This document shows positions 45,511-56,519 of a stretch of DNA of 64,000 nt, in pieces. This DNA comes from Saccharum officinarum (taxonomy: Eukaryota > Streptophyta > Magnoliopsida > Poales > Poaceae). The notes below the pieces were generated by a model. The model was not told where the DNA came from and searched no databases. It saw nothing but the letters and a program-made list of their open reading frames with translations. Where the stretch lies: NCBI GenBank assembly GCA_020631735.1, contig CM036215.1:11558346-11622345 (forward strand), read 5' to 3'. Position 1 is the first letter of the stretch, and every line of letters begins with the position of its first letter. A program made the translations under genes and the position numbers.

Positions 45511-46599
45511 AAACAGAGCTTTATTTTCATGTTGAAAGAATTGCGCAAACAAGCTGCAAACATATCATTTTTTGTTTAAATAGAAAAAATACATTTTAAT
45601 CAAAAGCTAGTCTCATACATACAGTATATTTTTAGCTTTATCGGCTCCTTTGGCAAACAGAGCTTTATTTTAAACCGGGCCAAGCAAGTTCTTCTTGTGC
45701 CTACTGCTTCCGTGCGCATGCATGCAGTGCGGTGCAGGGAAAGACAATGCATGATTGCCCCGTGATGGTATGCATGCCAAGTTGCCGACCATGTCAAGGC
45801 GCATATCTACCCTTACCCAATGACAATGGCTGAGTCCCACAAGCACAAGCACAAGCACAAAATTATAACCATAAGAAAATACTTTCATATGTGAATCCAA
45901 TGATATAATTTTCATACTAACAAAATGTTTATCTTTTGAGGCTAATTGTTGGTTGAAGATTACAAAGTTTGGCTTAATGCGTACGAGCCTGAGTTTAATG
46001 CACACAAGGCTTTATAAAATGAAGTGGAGGGAATAGCTACGACTACCGATCAGTGGCACAGTTACCATGCATGTAAGCTGCAGCTTCTCAACCAAATAAT
46101 TAGGATTAGGTTACGTTTCTCAGGTGAAGACCAGATTTTGGTTCTAACATCTTTTATGCCGTGTTCAGTGTTTACAACAAGGCAATTCTATGTATTAAGC
46201 AGTGCCATGCCATGTGATTTACATTTACATCTAATTAACACTGTGAAAAAAATTCTACTAACACATCTAAGCAGCTGCAGTGTCAATTCTCTAAAGAGGG
46301 ACACAGGCACCATTTGCCTAATTTACTGATTGACCCCGCACAAACAAGATGATCACCACCATTATCAGTACATCCCTAAATTTCCTTATTAATAGAAGGT
46401 AAAGTTTCATAACAAATGAACTGCAAAAAGAAAAGGGCAAAAGCTACTGCAAAATGAATTGCAAAAAGAAAAGGGCCAGTAGCGTGGGTTTGAGTACTCA
46501 CCGTGAAGGTGCTGCTCAGGGGAAGCGTGCACGAGCGGATCCGGCTCGCCGACGGTGAAGATGGTGTCGGAGAAGACGGTTTGAGTACTCACCGTGAAG
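45511..46599. other. Filler of CACTA-2 around the captured exons
   Basis: GGCAAACAGAGCTTTATTTT occurs (with one extra A in the first copy) near 45,505 and 45,650, a short direct repeat bounding about 110 bp. GAGTACTCACCGTGAAGGTGC occurs near 46,493 and 46,585. No other gene was recognised. Confidence 0.45.
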
Positions 46600-47120
46600 G
46601 TGCTCGCCGACGGTGAAGACGACTCTAGATGCGGCGCGGGCCGACCGTGAAGGTGCTCTAGATGCGAGGCGGAGCGGTTGCGTGTGCGGCGCGCGGGCGG
46701 GCTGGGGCGGCGCGGGCGGGCGTGTGCGGCGCGGCCGGGCCGGGGTTGCGCGGTGGAGCGGCGGCGGCGGCGGGCGCGAGCGACAGCGGTGGAGCAGAGC
46801 GGGGTGGGGGCGGCCGCGAGCGCATGATAGGGTTTGGGGGGAGGGTGGGGGATTTTGGGCCAGCGGCCCAATTTCTATTCGGGCTTTGCCGAGTGCTCCA
46901 GAAAGGGGTACTCGGCAAAGATTTTTTTTTATTTTTTTTTAAAATTCTTTGCCGAGTGCCCCATGACTGGGCACTCGGCAAATTTTTTTTTTGTTTTTTT
47001 GCCCATTTTTTTCTGGGGCCTTGCTACAGTAATTGAATCGAAAAAATTTAAAATATTCGAAATGAGACAAAAAACAAAAAAAAAAATTGCCGAGCGCCAA
47101 ACGGTGGGGCACTCGGCACC
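46600..47120 (-). repeat. CACTA-2 5' side: GC-rich tract and subterminal repeats
   Basis: GCGGCGCGCGGGCGGGC-type sequence at 46,620-46,800 mirrors the CACTA-1 GC-rich tract. Palindromic TTTGCCGAGTGCTCC / GTACTCGGCAAAG, TTTGCCGAGTGCCCC and CCGAGCGCC units follow. No terminal CACTA repeat is visible. Confidence 0.6.
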
Positions 47121-48900
47121 TTCCTCAGAGCACCTTCCTGAGCTTTTCAGGATAGTTTCGGAAGTGCTTTTGGAAAAGCTATGATCCCCAAACAGGGCCA
47201 AAGTAAACAATGTGGCTTCACTAGCTCTCAACTCATTTTGCTAGAAGAGAGAAAAAGAGCTCAACTCGAATACAAGAAATCATAAGGTCTTTAAATATTT
47301 GAAACTAAGCAAAATACCCCTCTCGACCATTTTAAAGTTGTTTCTTAGGCGATTTACTGTCATTACAGTTAGGGGGGCCACATGTCAAGTGATCTTCCCT
47401 TCTTTCTCCTCTTCCCTTTCTCTATCCTATTTATCTTGTATAAAAAATCATAACCTTTCTTATAAAATCAAATGAAAAATGTTTATATAAAAAATGTACA
47501 GCTAAACATGATTTACAAGAAACAATTTTTTAGTTGAGACCCTATAGAGGCCTAAATAATTGTTTTAAGTTATTAGATTTTGAAATTTAAAATTTTGAAC
47601 TTTCAAACAACCTCTGATATCGACATGATCTATACCGACTAGCTCTCAATGTGATCTGCAACTTAAAATCAAATTTTTTATTTGATAGTTTAGAGGCCTA
47701 AATATTCATTTTAATTTATCTTATTTTGAAATTAATTTTTTAAAAATTATTAGGTGCCCTCGGATATAGACGCACTATACCAATTTATAGTTCTCAATGC
47801 GATCTACGACTTTGGAGTTGATAAATTTTTTATTTGAGATTATTTATAGACCCAAATGTTTGTTTTTATTTCCTCGTATTTCCAAATTTGCGAATTTTCA
47901 AATGATCTAAGAGACTAAGATGGTGATACGATCTATACAATTTTTTCAAACTTTTCCCCAAGTCATGGAATATTAATTTAAAGTGAATTGACAGTGTCAT
48001 CGGTACGTGTTTTGTTAAGTTAACATATTTTCAAGTTTGATAATAAACTATTAAAATAATTATTTATTCTAATATATGCATTTTTATTTAGTCTATATGG
48101 TGATTACATGTATTTTAAATTTAATACTGGTAGAAGGGTGTAATTTAAGAATATATATATACAACATATATACATCATGGTTATTGAATTAATTTCCAAA
48201 ATACCTTATATTAGTATTTATACAAAGAATTGAGGTATATTTTGTTTTTATATATATACTTGTTGTTTACTTCATTACTTGCATTGTTTTTCACAATAGC
48301 AAATGTGGGTAATTTAGATATATAAAACTAGGGGTTATTTTAAAATATCTTTCATAACGGTAGATGTGAATAATTTAGATACAAATTTCAGAGGTTTATT
48401 TATCTACTATTTTTGGTAATGCAAGATAGATGTAAAATTTTTATAAAATATATAAGATTTAGTGGCTTTTATCGACAATGATGGTCATTATCAAAGTCTC
48501 TACCAAACTAAAAGTCAAATATATGTAATTATTATTGTGAATTTTCTAAGGTTTATCTTTTTTTCTAACGTGCGTGTCTCATCATAATGATTAACATAGA
48601 GATTGCTTTGGAGCCTATATTTTCTTCAAAAATCGTCAAGAACTTGAGAACTCGCCGGTAAGGCGGGTACGAGCATCACCCTAGCTAACACAACAGGTGA
48701 TCGTGCAAAATAGTCACATGCAATGCCCACCCATTTCTCACCTTGACATTTTCAATAGCAGGTGCATAATAACTTGTTGATGAACAATATATTTGAAAAA
48801 AACTATATATTTGAAGAACGTTTTATGAACACATAACAGGAAAGCGATCATACTGAAATATAATCTTGTGCACAATATACCAATATACACATGCTTGCTT
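47121..48900. other. AT-rich intergenic, nothing recognised
   Basis: Long AT-rich stretch with scattered stops in all frames. No terminal repeats or exon-like segments were found. Confidence 0.55.
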
Positions 48901-49096
48901 TTTTAGCTACTCCGTAGATTCTAACCAGGTCCGACACTTTTCTCATCGTGAGTTGACCGGCAACGGTGGACCTGGAAATTTTTGCCAACCCACTAACGAC
49001 GACGCCGATGAGCACTAGCTACTATAGTGGCACACTGGCACGTACGTACTGCTGCATGTGTCCATGGCTAGCTGTGAGAAGAACACGGCGGTGCCC

Positions 49097-49104
49097 TATA
49101 AATA
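49097..49104 (+). promoter_or_regulatory. TATA box of proline-rich gene copy 2
   Basis: TATAAATA in a promoter block homologous to that of copy 1 (GAGTTGACCGGCAACG, CCGATGAGCACTA, CTGAAGTACAGATCA shared). The ATG at 49,233 is further away because of an extra 85-base leader segment. Confidence 0.7.
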
Positions 49105-49232
49105 CCACGCGACGCCGGGCAGGGGGAGCCCAACACACAAGAAGCTCTCCAGACTCCAGTTTCATCAAGAAAAAAAAACACACACAACAAGCTCATCATC
49201 GTCTATATATCTGAAGTACAGATCAGTCATCA

Positions 49233-49922
49233 ATGGCTGCGCTGCCACGGCGTTCCCGCCTCCCGGGGCTGGTGCAGCTCGCCGTGGCGTTCTGGCTGGC
49301 GGCCACGAGCGCCTGCCACTGCCGTTTCATCCGGGACCCGGACCGCCCGTGTCATCTCCATTCTCCGTTTTGTCGTCCGCCGCCCCACCACCACCACCAC
49401 TGACGCCGTTGTCCCCTCCACCACCACTACCGCTACCGCCGCCGCCGTTTCCGCCACCACCGTCGCTGTCGCCACCGCCAGCCGCACCTCCTCGTGAGTT
49501 CAGCACTTCACATCAGCTCCTTGTCTTTGCATTAGAGGCCGCTCTCGTATATAACAAATAAGTCGATCAGCTAACGAGCTTGTTAGCTAAATTTGCTTCC
49601 GTTTCGCAGCAGCTCCGGCGACTACTCTGCCACCGGGACGCCATAGCCCTCCGATTTGTCCTTTCCCTCCGTGTCGACGTCCGTCGCCCCGCCCGCTGAG
49701 ACCGATCTACCCACCACCGACACAGACACCGTTGTCCCCGCTGCTGCCACCGCCGCCGCCGGCTGTCACCCCTCCTCCTCGTGAGTCCACCTCATCATGG
49801 CCTTTCTGCATTACAGTCGCTCGTTCCAGTAGCGTTTGTTAGCAAGTCGATGATCAGCTCGTCACAAACTCATTTGCTTTGCTTCCGTGCTTTGCAGCTC
49901 CGACCCCGCAACATGCACACTA
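49233..49922 (+). pseudogene. Secreted proline-rich protein gene, copy 2, frameshifted and truncated
   Basis: Exon 1 (49,233-49,493) starts with a signal peptide nearly identical to copy 1 (LAVAFWLAATSA). A one-base indel in the CCACCACCACCAC run shifts the frame and gives TGA soon after five His codons; in the other frame the Pro-rich sequence continues (LPLPPPPFPPPP). Exon 2 (49,610-49,780) and the first 25 bases of exon 3 (49,898-49,922) have intact splice sites, after which the Copia LTR begins. The rest of exon 3 should lie beyond the right edge of the window. The two copies are about 19.8 kb apart start to start. Confidence 0.78.
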
Positions 49923-50367
49923 TGTTGGCAAAGATCGATCACAAACACACGAGTATAGCAGTGGCTAGCCTAAACAATCAAGCAAAAGCGAGATCAAGCA
50001 CAAGAACAGCAAGAACACATGGCAACCGCCACTAGGGCAACAGGGTGACAGCGCCCCTTTTCGCTCTCGTTCTCCACGAGTACACAGACGGATACAAGAT
50101 AATGGAGGCTCTAACTGAGTCCTCTTACATCAGGCTACTTAACACAGTAGCAAACACACACAATTTTTGAAAAAAAAACCGCTACACACGATACAAGTCA
50201 CACTGAAACACACATTGCAGACAACCGCTGAGTCGTGGGCGTGGTCACCGCTCACCGCTGTTCCCGCTCGCCAGGGCTTGATTCAAACTTGAACTTTCCC
50301 GCCTGCTCCACGTCACCAGCTCCTTGCAAAAGTGTTCCACGTTGACATTGACAGGTTTACACTAACA
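49923..50367 (-). repeat. 3' LTR of the Copia element, 445 bp
   Basis: Starts TGTTGG and ends CTAACA, a short inverted repeat with TG...CA ends. Immediately inside (50,368-50,379) the minus strand reads TAAGGGGGAGAA, the polypurine tract. Confidence 0.85.
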
Positions 50368-50385
50368 TTCTCCCCCTTAAACCTG

Positions 50386-53300
50386 TCAAGCAGTAGCACC
50401 AAGGTCCCTGACACCCAACAAGTGCCTCATCACCACCAGTTTTGCCACTGGCAATGCCTTGGTCAATGCATCGGCTTTCTGCTCATCAGTGCTAACCCTC
50501 TTCACTGTAATCTGACCTCTCTCCACACACTGCCTGATGAAGTGATACTTGATATCAATGTGTTTACTCCTTCCATGAAACACAGGATTATTCATCAGAG
50601 CTCTAGCAGAGTTGTTGTCTACATAAAGAGTTACTGCACTAGGCCTTTCTTCAGTGATTTCACTCAACAGATTTCTTAACCACAGAGCTTGCCTTGCTGC
50701 TGAAGTAGCAGCCATAAACTCTGCTTCACAAGATGACAGAGCCACTGTCTTCTGCTTCTGGGAACACCAGCTAACCAAATTTTCTCCCAAGTAAAAAACC
50801 ATCCCACCAGTACTTGTTCTTCCAACTTGATCAGCTCCATGGTCACTGTTAGTGTAACCCACCAACACTCCTGTACCACCACCTTGAACATACACCAGTC
50901 CATACTCAGTAGTGCCCTTCAGGTACCTCATGATCTGCTTTACTGCCCCAGCATGAATCACTGTTGGCTTCTCCATGAATCTACTAGCTAGACCCACTGA
51001 ATATGACAGGTCTGGTCTTGTATGTAACAGATACCTGAGACAACCAATCATCTTCCTGTATTCTGTTGCATCAACTAGCTTTCTTCCCTTGTCTTCATTC
51101 AGTTTGTTTCTGGGCTCCATTGGATACTTGCTTGAATTGCATTCTGCCATCCCAAATTGCCCCAAAACCTTTCTAGCATAAGCAGACTGTTTTACAGTGA
51201 TATGATCCTCTTTCTGATCCACCTCAATACCAAGATAGTAAGAAAGGAGACCAAGGTCTATCATCTCAAATTCACACATCATCTGTTGCTTTAACAACTT
51301 GATACTCTCTGGATTTCCTCCTGTAATTATCAAGTCATCACCATAAACCCCCAAGAGTACTGTATTTTTCCCATGCCCTCTTGTATAAACTGCTTGTTCA
51401 CTCATACATCTTCTGAAGTCCAGTTTTCTCAGGCTCTTGTCTAATCTGACATTCCAAGCCCTTGGTGCTTGTTTAAGTCCATACAGAGCTTTACTCAATT
51501 TGAGTACACACTGCTCTTTCCCTTTCACAACATACCCTTCTGGTTGTGAAACATAGACTTCTTCCTCCAACTCACCATGTAGAAAAGCTGACTTCACATC
51601 AAGATGATGAACTTTCCAACCTTGATTAGCTGCTAGTGCTAGAAACACCCTCACTGTGTCCAATCTGGCCACAGGAGCAAAGACTTCTTCATAGTCAACT
51701 CCATGCTTTTGGACATATCCTTTTGCAACTAATCTTGCTTTGTGTTTTACCACAACTCCCTCTGAATTCCTTTTTAGTTTAAACACCCATTTCAAACCAA
51801 TGGGCTTCTTTCCAACAGGTAGCTTAACCAGCTCCCATGTCTTATTCTTCTGAATGGACTGCATTTCTCTGTCCATTGCATCAACCCAGTCTTGATTGTC
51901 AGCAGCATCCCTAAAACAAGTTGGTTCCTCCATTTCCACTAGCAGTGCTTCCACATTCTCATCCATCAGCTCTACCTCATATGAGTCATCATATACTTCA
52001 TTCAAGCTTCTGAATCTGATTGGACCATTGTCAATGTCTATGGTGTCATCTACATCCATACTGTCATGACCAGTGACTGACAGATGTGGTGAACTCTATG
52101 GAGTAGCTGGTTCTGATCCTGTTGTTGGATTTTGTTCAGTCTGAACATCATAATCTCCCATTTTTGCATTACTGCCTCTAGCTGATTGCTCTCCACCACT
52201 AGTTGCTCCCCCTGTCTCATTGAAACCTTGAGCACCTTGTGCATCACCAACACCACTATCAAGACTCCCATAATCACCAGAGTAGAATTGACCATCCTTC
52301 TCATCTCTGTTTTCAGCAAAACTAAAACTGTCTGCAGACTCCTAGCTCCACTTGACAGATTCCTCAAACACAACATCCCTGCTAACCACAATCTTGTTGG
52401 TTTTTGGATTGTACATCCTGTGAGCTTTGCTGCCTTCTTCTATCCCAAAGTAGACTATTGGCACACTTCTGTCATCAAGTTTCTTTAGATGTGTTCCCAC
52501 AATCTTCACATGTCCCTTGCAACCAAAAATTCTCAAATGCCCCAGATGAGGTTTTCTTCCATTCCATCCTTTATATGGTGTTTTGTACCCCATGGACTTA
52601 GTTGGCAGTCTGTTCAACAGATAGACTGAATGTCTTACTACCTCTGCCCAAAAAAACTCCAGGGATCTCCATGCTCTTCAATAGGGATCTTGCCATCTCC
52701 ATTACTGATCTATTCTTCCTCTCAACCACTCCATTTTGTTGTGGAGTGTAGGGAGCTGTAAACTGATGCTTGATCCCACCCTGCTCACACACACTCTGAA
52801 AGGATTTTGACAGAAACTATCCACCTCTATCTGATCTAAGAATCTTGATCTCATAACCAGAGCTCTTCTCAACCTCAGCTCTGAACTTGATGAATGCATC
52901 TACTACCTGGTTTTTTTACTTTAGCATGTACAATGTTGTCCATCTAGTGCAGTCATCCACAAAAAGCATGAAATACTTGTTATTTGCTAATGTGGATGGA
53001 GTAATGGGCCCACACAAGTCAACATGTACAAGCTGCAATGGTTCATCTGCTCTCCACAACACTTACCTAGGAAAAGGCTTTCTTGCTTGTTTTGCTGTCA
53101 GACAAGACTGACAGATCTGATCTGGATGTTGAATTAGTGGTACTCCCCCCACCATCTCCTTGTCAACTAGTTGCTTCAATGCATGAAAATTTACATGACC
53201 TAGCCGACCATGCCACAACCAAGCATTCTCACTAGCATGACTCAGCAAATAGGTTGGTTCTACTGACACTAACTCAATCTTATACAATATGTTTCCTGTT

Positions 53301-54490
53301 CTCTGAACTTTCATGATCATACTTCTTGGGTTTTTCTCTGACACCTCAAGTACATCATCATCCATTACTACTTGGTGCCCAATTTTAGTTAGTTGACCTA
53401 AACTAATCAAATTGCTCTTCAACTTAGGAATGTAATAGACATCTCTAAGCACCCACTGATCACATGTTCTACCTTGAAATAGAATAGACCCCTTTCCCTC
53501 AATCTCTACTGATGAACCATCAGCAAACTGTACCTTTCCAGTAGAGGTTTGATCCAATTCTCTGAACTTCTGATGATCCCCGGTCATGTGATTGTTGGCG
53601 CCATTATCCAGGTACCAGACATCATCTCTGACCTCTCCCTTGCCAATGAAGAACAGCTCGGGCATCACCTTCTCTTTGAGTATCAACTCTGTATAAAGAC
53701 TCATGTCTAATGCTGGCTCAAGCGGTCCCAGTTCCACTGTTTCCATGAGCAACACCGCCGGCTCCGTCTCCACTTTTCTCACATGGTGTGCCTCCTCGTC
53801 CTTCTTCTTCTCACTGGGGCAACGATTTGCATAGTGCCCATATGTCTGGCACTTGAAACACTTGATGTGACTTTTGTCACGAACAGTGTTCTCCCTTCCT
53901 GCTTTACCACGCCCACCACGGCCACCCCGGCCTCCACCATGACCGCACCCACGGCCACGGCCGCCACCGCCCTGAGACTTCCCGCCACCAGAGCTCTTGC
54001 CTCCTCCTGACTTCTTCTGGCGCGCCTCCCACTCCACCTGAGTGAGCAGCGCCTGCCCATCGGCAGAGCGACTTCCACCGGCTCCCCGCCTGGTGGTTCA
54101 CTCCTTGAACACCTTGAGTTGACCAACAGCTTCGTCGAACGCCAAAGTCTGGAGGTTATAGAACTATTCGATCCCGGCTATGACATGGATGGACTTGTCT
54201 AGCACGGTGTCGAACAACTTCTTCACCATCGCCGCATCCTCCAATGTCCCGCCTAAGTTGCCGTATTTGACTGACATCGCCGTCAGCTTCCCGGCGAACT
54301 CATCAACAGTCTCCTCCTCCTTCATCTTTAGCGCATCGAATTCAGCCTTCAAAGTTTGCAGGCGCACGTCCTTGACGCGTTCCGTGCCCACAAATCTTTC
54401 CTTCAGAGAGTCCCAAACTTCCTTCCCCGTCTTCTTCTTCGCCACTTGCATCAACAGCTCGTCCGATAGGCACTAGAAAAGATGCGCTCA
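50386..54490 (-). pseudogene. Copia gag-pol, decayed
   Basis: Domains in order on the minus strand: gag (to about 54,100), CCHC knuckle CFKCQTYGHYANRC, protease (DNGANNHMTG), GAG-pre-integrase (WLWHGRLGHVNFHAL), integrase (VHVDLCGP, LRSDRGG then a stop where Glu is normal, NGVVERKNRS), reverse transcriptase ([31 protein letters not shown] where YVDD is usual) and RNase H (SSCEAEFMAA, YVDNNSA). The last 557 codons (52,059-50,386) are open. Stops in gag are TGA at 54,488 and 54,098 and TAG at 54,473 and 54,164; more stops and frameshifts follow between 53,063 and 52,060. It cannot make a full polyprotein. Confidence 0.9.
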
Positions 54491-55431
54491 CACCTTCTTG
54501 TCCTTCCCGGCCAGCGCCTCCGTCACGGCTCCCGCCTAAAAGGTCTAGATCGCTAGAGGGGGTGAATAACCTTTTAAAATTTTCTACAAAGACAAGCTAA
54601 ACAAGTTTATCAATATAACAAATAGCGAGATGCGAGTTTTGTTTAGCCTACGGGGTGTTTGCAAGCCACCTATCCAATTCACAATTCTAGTATTTGCACT
54701 CAATCGCACCAGTCAAATCGAGAAGGTAATTACAACTACAACTAGCAAGCTACACAAAAGAACTACTCTAGCAAAGCTAACTAGCTAGCAAAGATAACTA
54801 AGAAGATAAAGCGGAGTTGAGTTAGGAGAGTTTCACCGAGGGGCGAAGTATTGAGCCAACCAATATAATCAACAATGAATACCAAGATAACCGAACACCG
54901 GGATCAATCAATCACAATATAAAAGTGACGACATGAAGATTTATCCCGAGGTTCACGTGCTTGCCGGCACGCTAGTCCCCGTTGCGTCCCTCTTCACCAC
55001 GTGGTTCGGTGGCTAATCGGTCTCACACCGAGCCTCTCAAAAGGCGCCACAAGAACCTACCAAATGGTAAAAGGTTACAATGACACGAGCAATTCACTAA
55101 CGTTGCCTTTGGCGCTTCACCGAGGTAGGCACAAACCCCTCACAATCACCGGAGGTGGCCAAGAACAATCACCAACTCTTGCCAACGCCTCCAAGCTGCT
55201 CCAAGCCGTCTAGGTGGCGGCAACCACCAAGAGAAACAAGAATCCTGCAGCAAATCAACCACCAAGTGCCAACTAGATGCTATTTCACAATGCAAATGCA
55301 CTTGGATCACTCAATCTCACTTCGAATATGCAAAGGAGCAAGAGAGATGAGTGGGAGGGGAGTTGCTTAGCTCAAAGTGCTCACAAGTATGTCAAATGTT
55401 CGAGAGAGAGAGCCTTGAGCCGGCCAACGAG

Positions 55432-55439
55432 TATTTATA
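55432..55439 (-). promoter_or_regulatory. TATA box of the Sirevirus LTR
   Basis: The complement reads TATAAATA, just downstream (minus sense) of the GACCGGACGCG repeat block, matching the left LTR at 207-214. Confidence 0.55.
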
Positions 55440-55489
55440 GACGTACCCCTTCGAATAGAGCCGTTAGAAACTTAAACAGCTAAAATCGT

Positions 55490-55925
55490 GCTGACCGGAT
55501 GCGCTGGTCCAACTGACTGGACGCGTCGGTCGCACAACGGCTAAGTCACGAAGCACTGACCGGATGCGCTGGTCCAACTGACCGGACGCGCCGGTCGCCC
55601 AACGGCTAACTGCGAAGCAACGACCGGACGCGCTCATCGCGCAGACCGGACGCGCTGGAAATGACCGGACGCGCTGGTCCCATGAGTGACCGGACGCGCT
55701 GGTCACCTGAGCAGCGCTCAACGAAACAGTGACCGGACGCGCTGAAGAAAATGACCGGACGCGACAGTGCCAGCGTCCGGTTAGAGTCCAGTAAGCTCCC
55801 TGAACGACCAGACACGTCCGATCGTCAGTGACCGGACGCGTTGCGCGTCCGATCATCAACTTGAAATACGCGCAGACACTGAACACTGACCGGACGCGTC
55901 CGGTCATGCAAAGACCGCATCCGGT
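55490..55925. repeat. GACCGGACGCG repeat block with a 20-bp palindrome
   Basis: CpG-rich units GACCGGACGCGCTGGTC and variants recur about ten times. TGACCGGACGCGTCCGGTCA at 55,887-55,906 is a perfect palindrome. Many variants are TpG or CpA forms (CTGGTC, CATCGC), which looks like deamination of CpG. It may be an upstream regulatory region of the LTR promoter. Confidence 0.8.
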
Positions 55926-56519
55926 TCAGCGTTGGGTCACTTCTGTGACCTCCGTTCGCCTCCGTTTCTTTTTCGGACTTCCGGCGTAGTGGAAAATAGT
56001 CGTTTCAACTTCTCAAAAACGCCTGAATCCCGCCTCGCAAGCTCGGCGGGAGGGAGAGAGGACCCCAAACCCTCTTTACCGCTCAAACTCCACCGCCTTC
56101 GCAAACGTGCTAACACCACTAAGTGATCTTCGTCATGTGTGAGTGTGTTAGTATTTTCACAATCATTTTTCGAGGCGTTATTAGTTCTATCCAAATGCAT
56201 ATGATCATGAAATGCACACCTAGAGGCACTTAGGAGTTCAATAGCCGCATCATTCCCCTCTTTATAGTACGGCTATCTATCCTATAATGTAACCACACCC
56301 ACTAGGTGTCTTGGTTACTAAAACACAACCCTTAAGCATATACCTTTGCCTTGATCACATAGGGTTGCGTCCAAATCCAAGTGTGGCCATCATGATCACC
56401 ATGTCCATCTTGCCACCAACCTTGGAATGTACTAATCCTCATATACTACATACAACTTAGGCATAGAATCAGTACTTAGGCATTGTCACTAATTACCAAC
56501 ACCAAACATAGGACTTTCA

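Larger units (their letters stand above)
42500..47120 (-). mobile_element. CACTA-2, rearranged deletion derivative (minus strand)
   Basis: The left end CACTACTGGATTCAGGAGC starts at 42,500 and is followed by an array of TTTGCCGAGTGCC / GCACTCGGCAAAG units to 43,205. Exons 5-7 of the second CACTA gene follow on the minus strand, then leader-like blocks homologous to CACTA-1, then a non-CACTA segment with host-gene exons. A GC-rich tract and three more CGAGTGCC palindromes follow up to about 47,120. The right inverted terminus was not found, so it is probably truncated. The transposase gene and exons 1-4 of the second gene are gone. Confidence 0.82.
49923..54536 (-). mobile_element. Ty1/Copia retrotransposon, 3' half (interrupted)
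   Basis: The element reads on the minus strand from gag near 54,536 to its 3' LTR at 50,367-49,923. A Sirevirus interrupts gag at 54,537, so the 5' part and 5' LTR should lie right of the window. The insertion site is exon 3 of proline-rich copy 2; CACTA is the five bases left of the LTR and should recur at the far end as target duplication. Confidence 0.88.
54537..56519 (-). repeat. Sirevirus 3' LTR, 1983 bp
   Basis: On the minus strand it begins TGAAAGTCC right after the polypurine tract and ends CTTTTA at 54,537; the other LTR ends CTTTCA, so the terminal CA is mutated to TA. A block with about ten GACCGGACGCG-type repeats lies at 55,490-55,925. Over 854 aligned bases it differs from the 5' LTR at about 21 sites by hand count, mostly transitions. 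Confidence 0.93.

Noticed and set aside
55001..55370. Short frames in the LTR repeated at 63,612-63,981
   Set aside because: They repeat because the LTR is repeated. There is no coding evidence.
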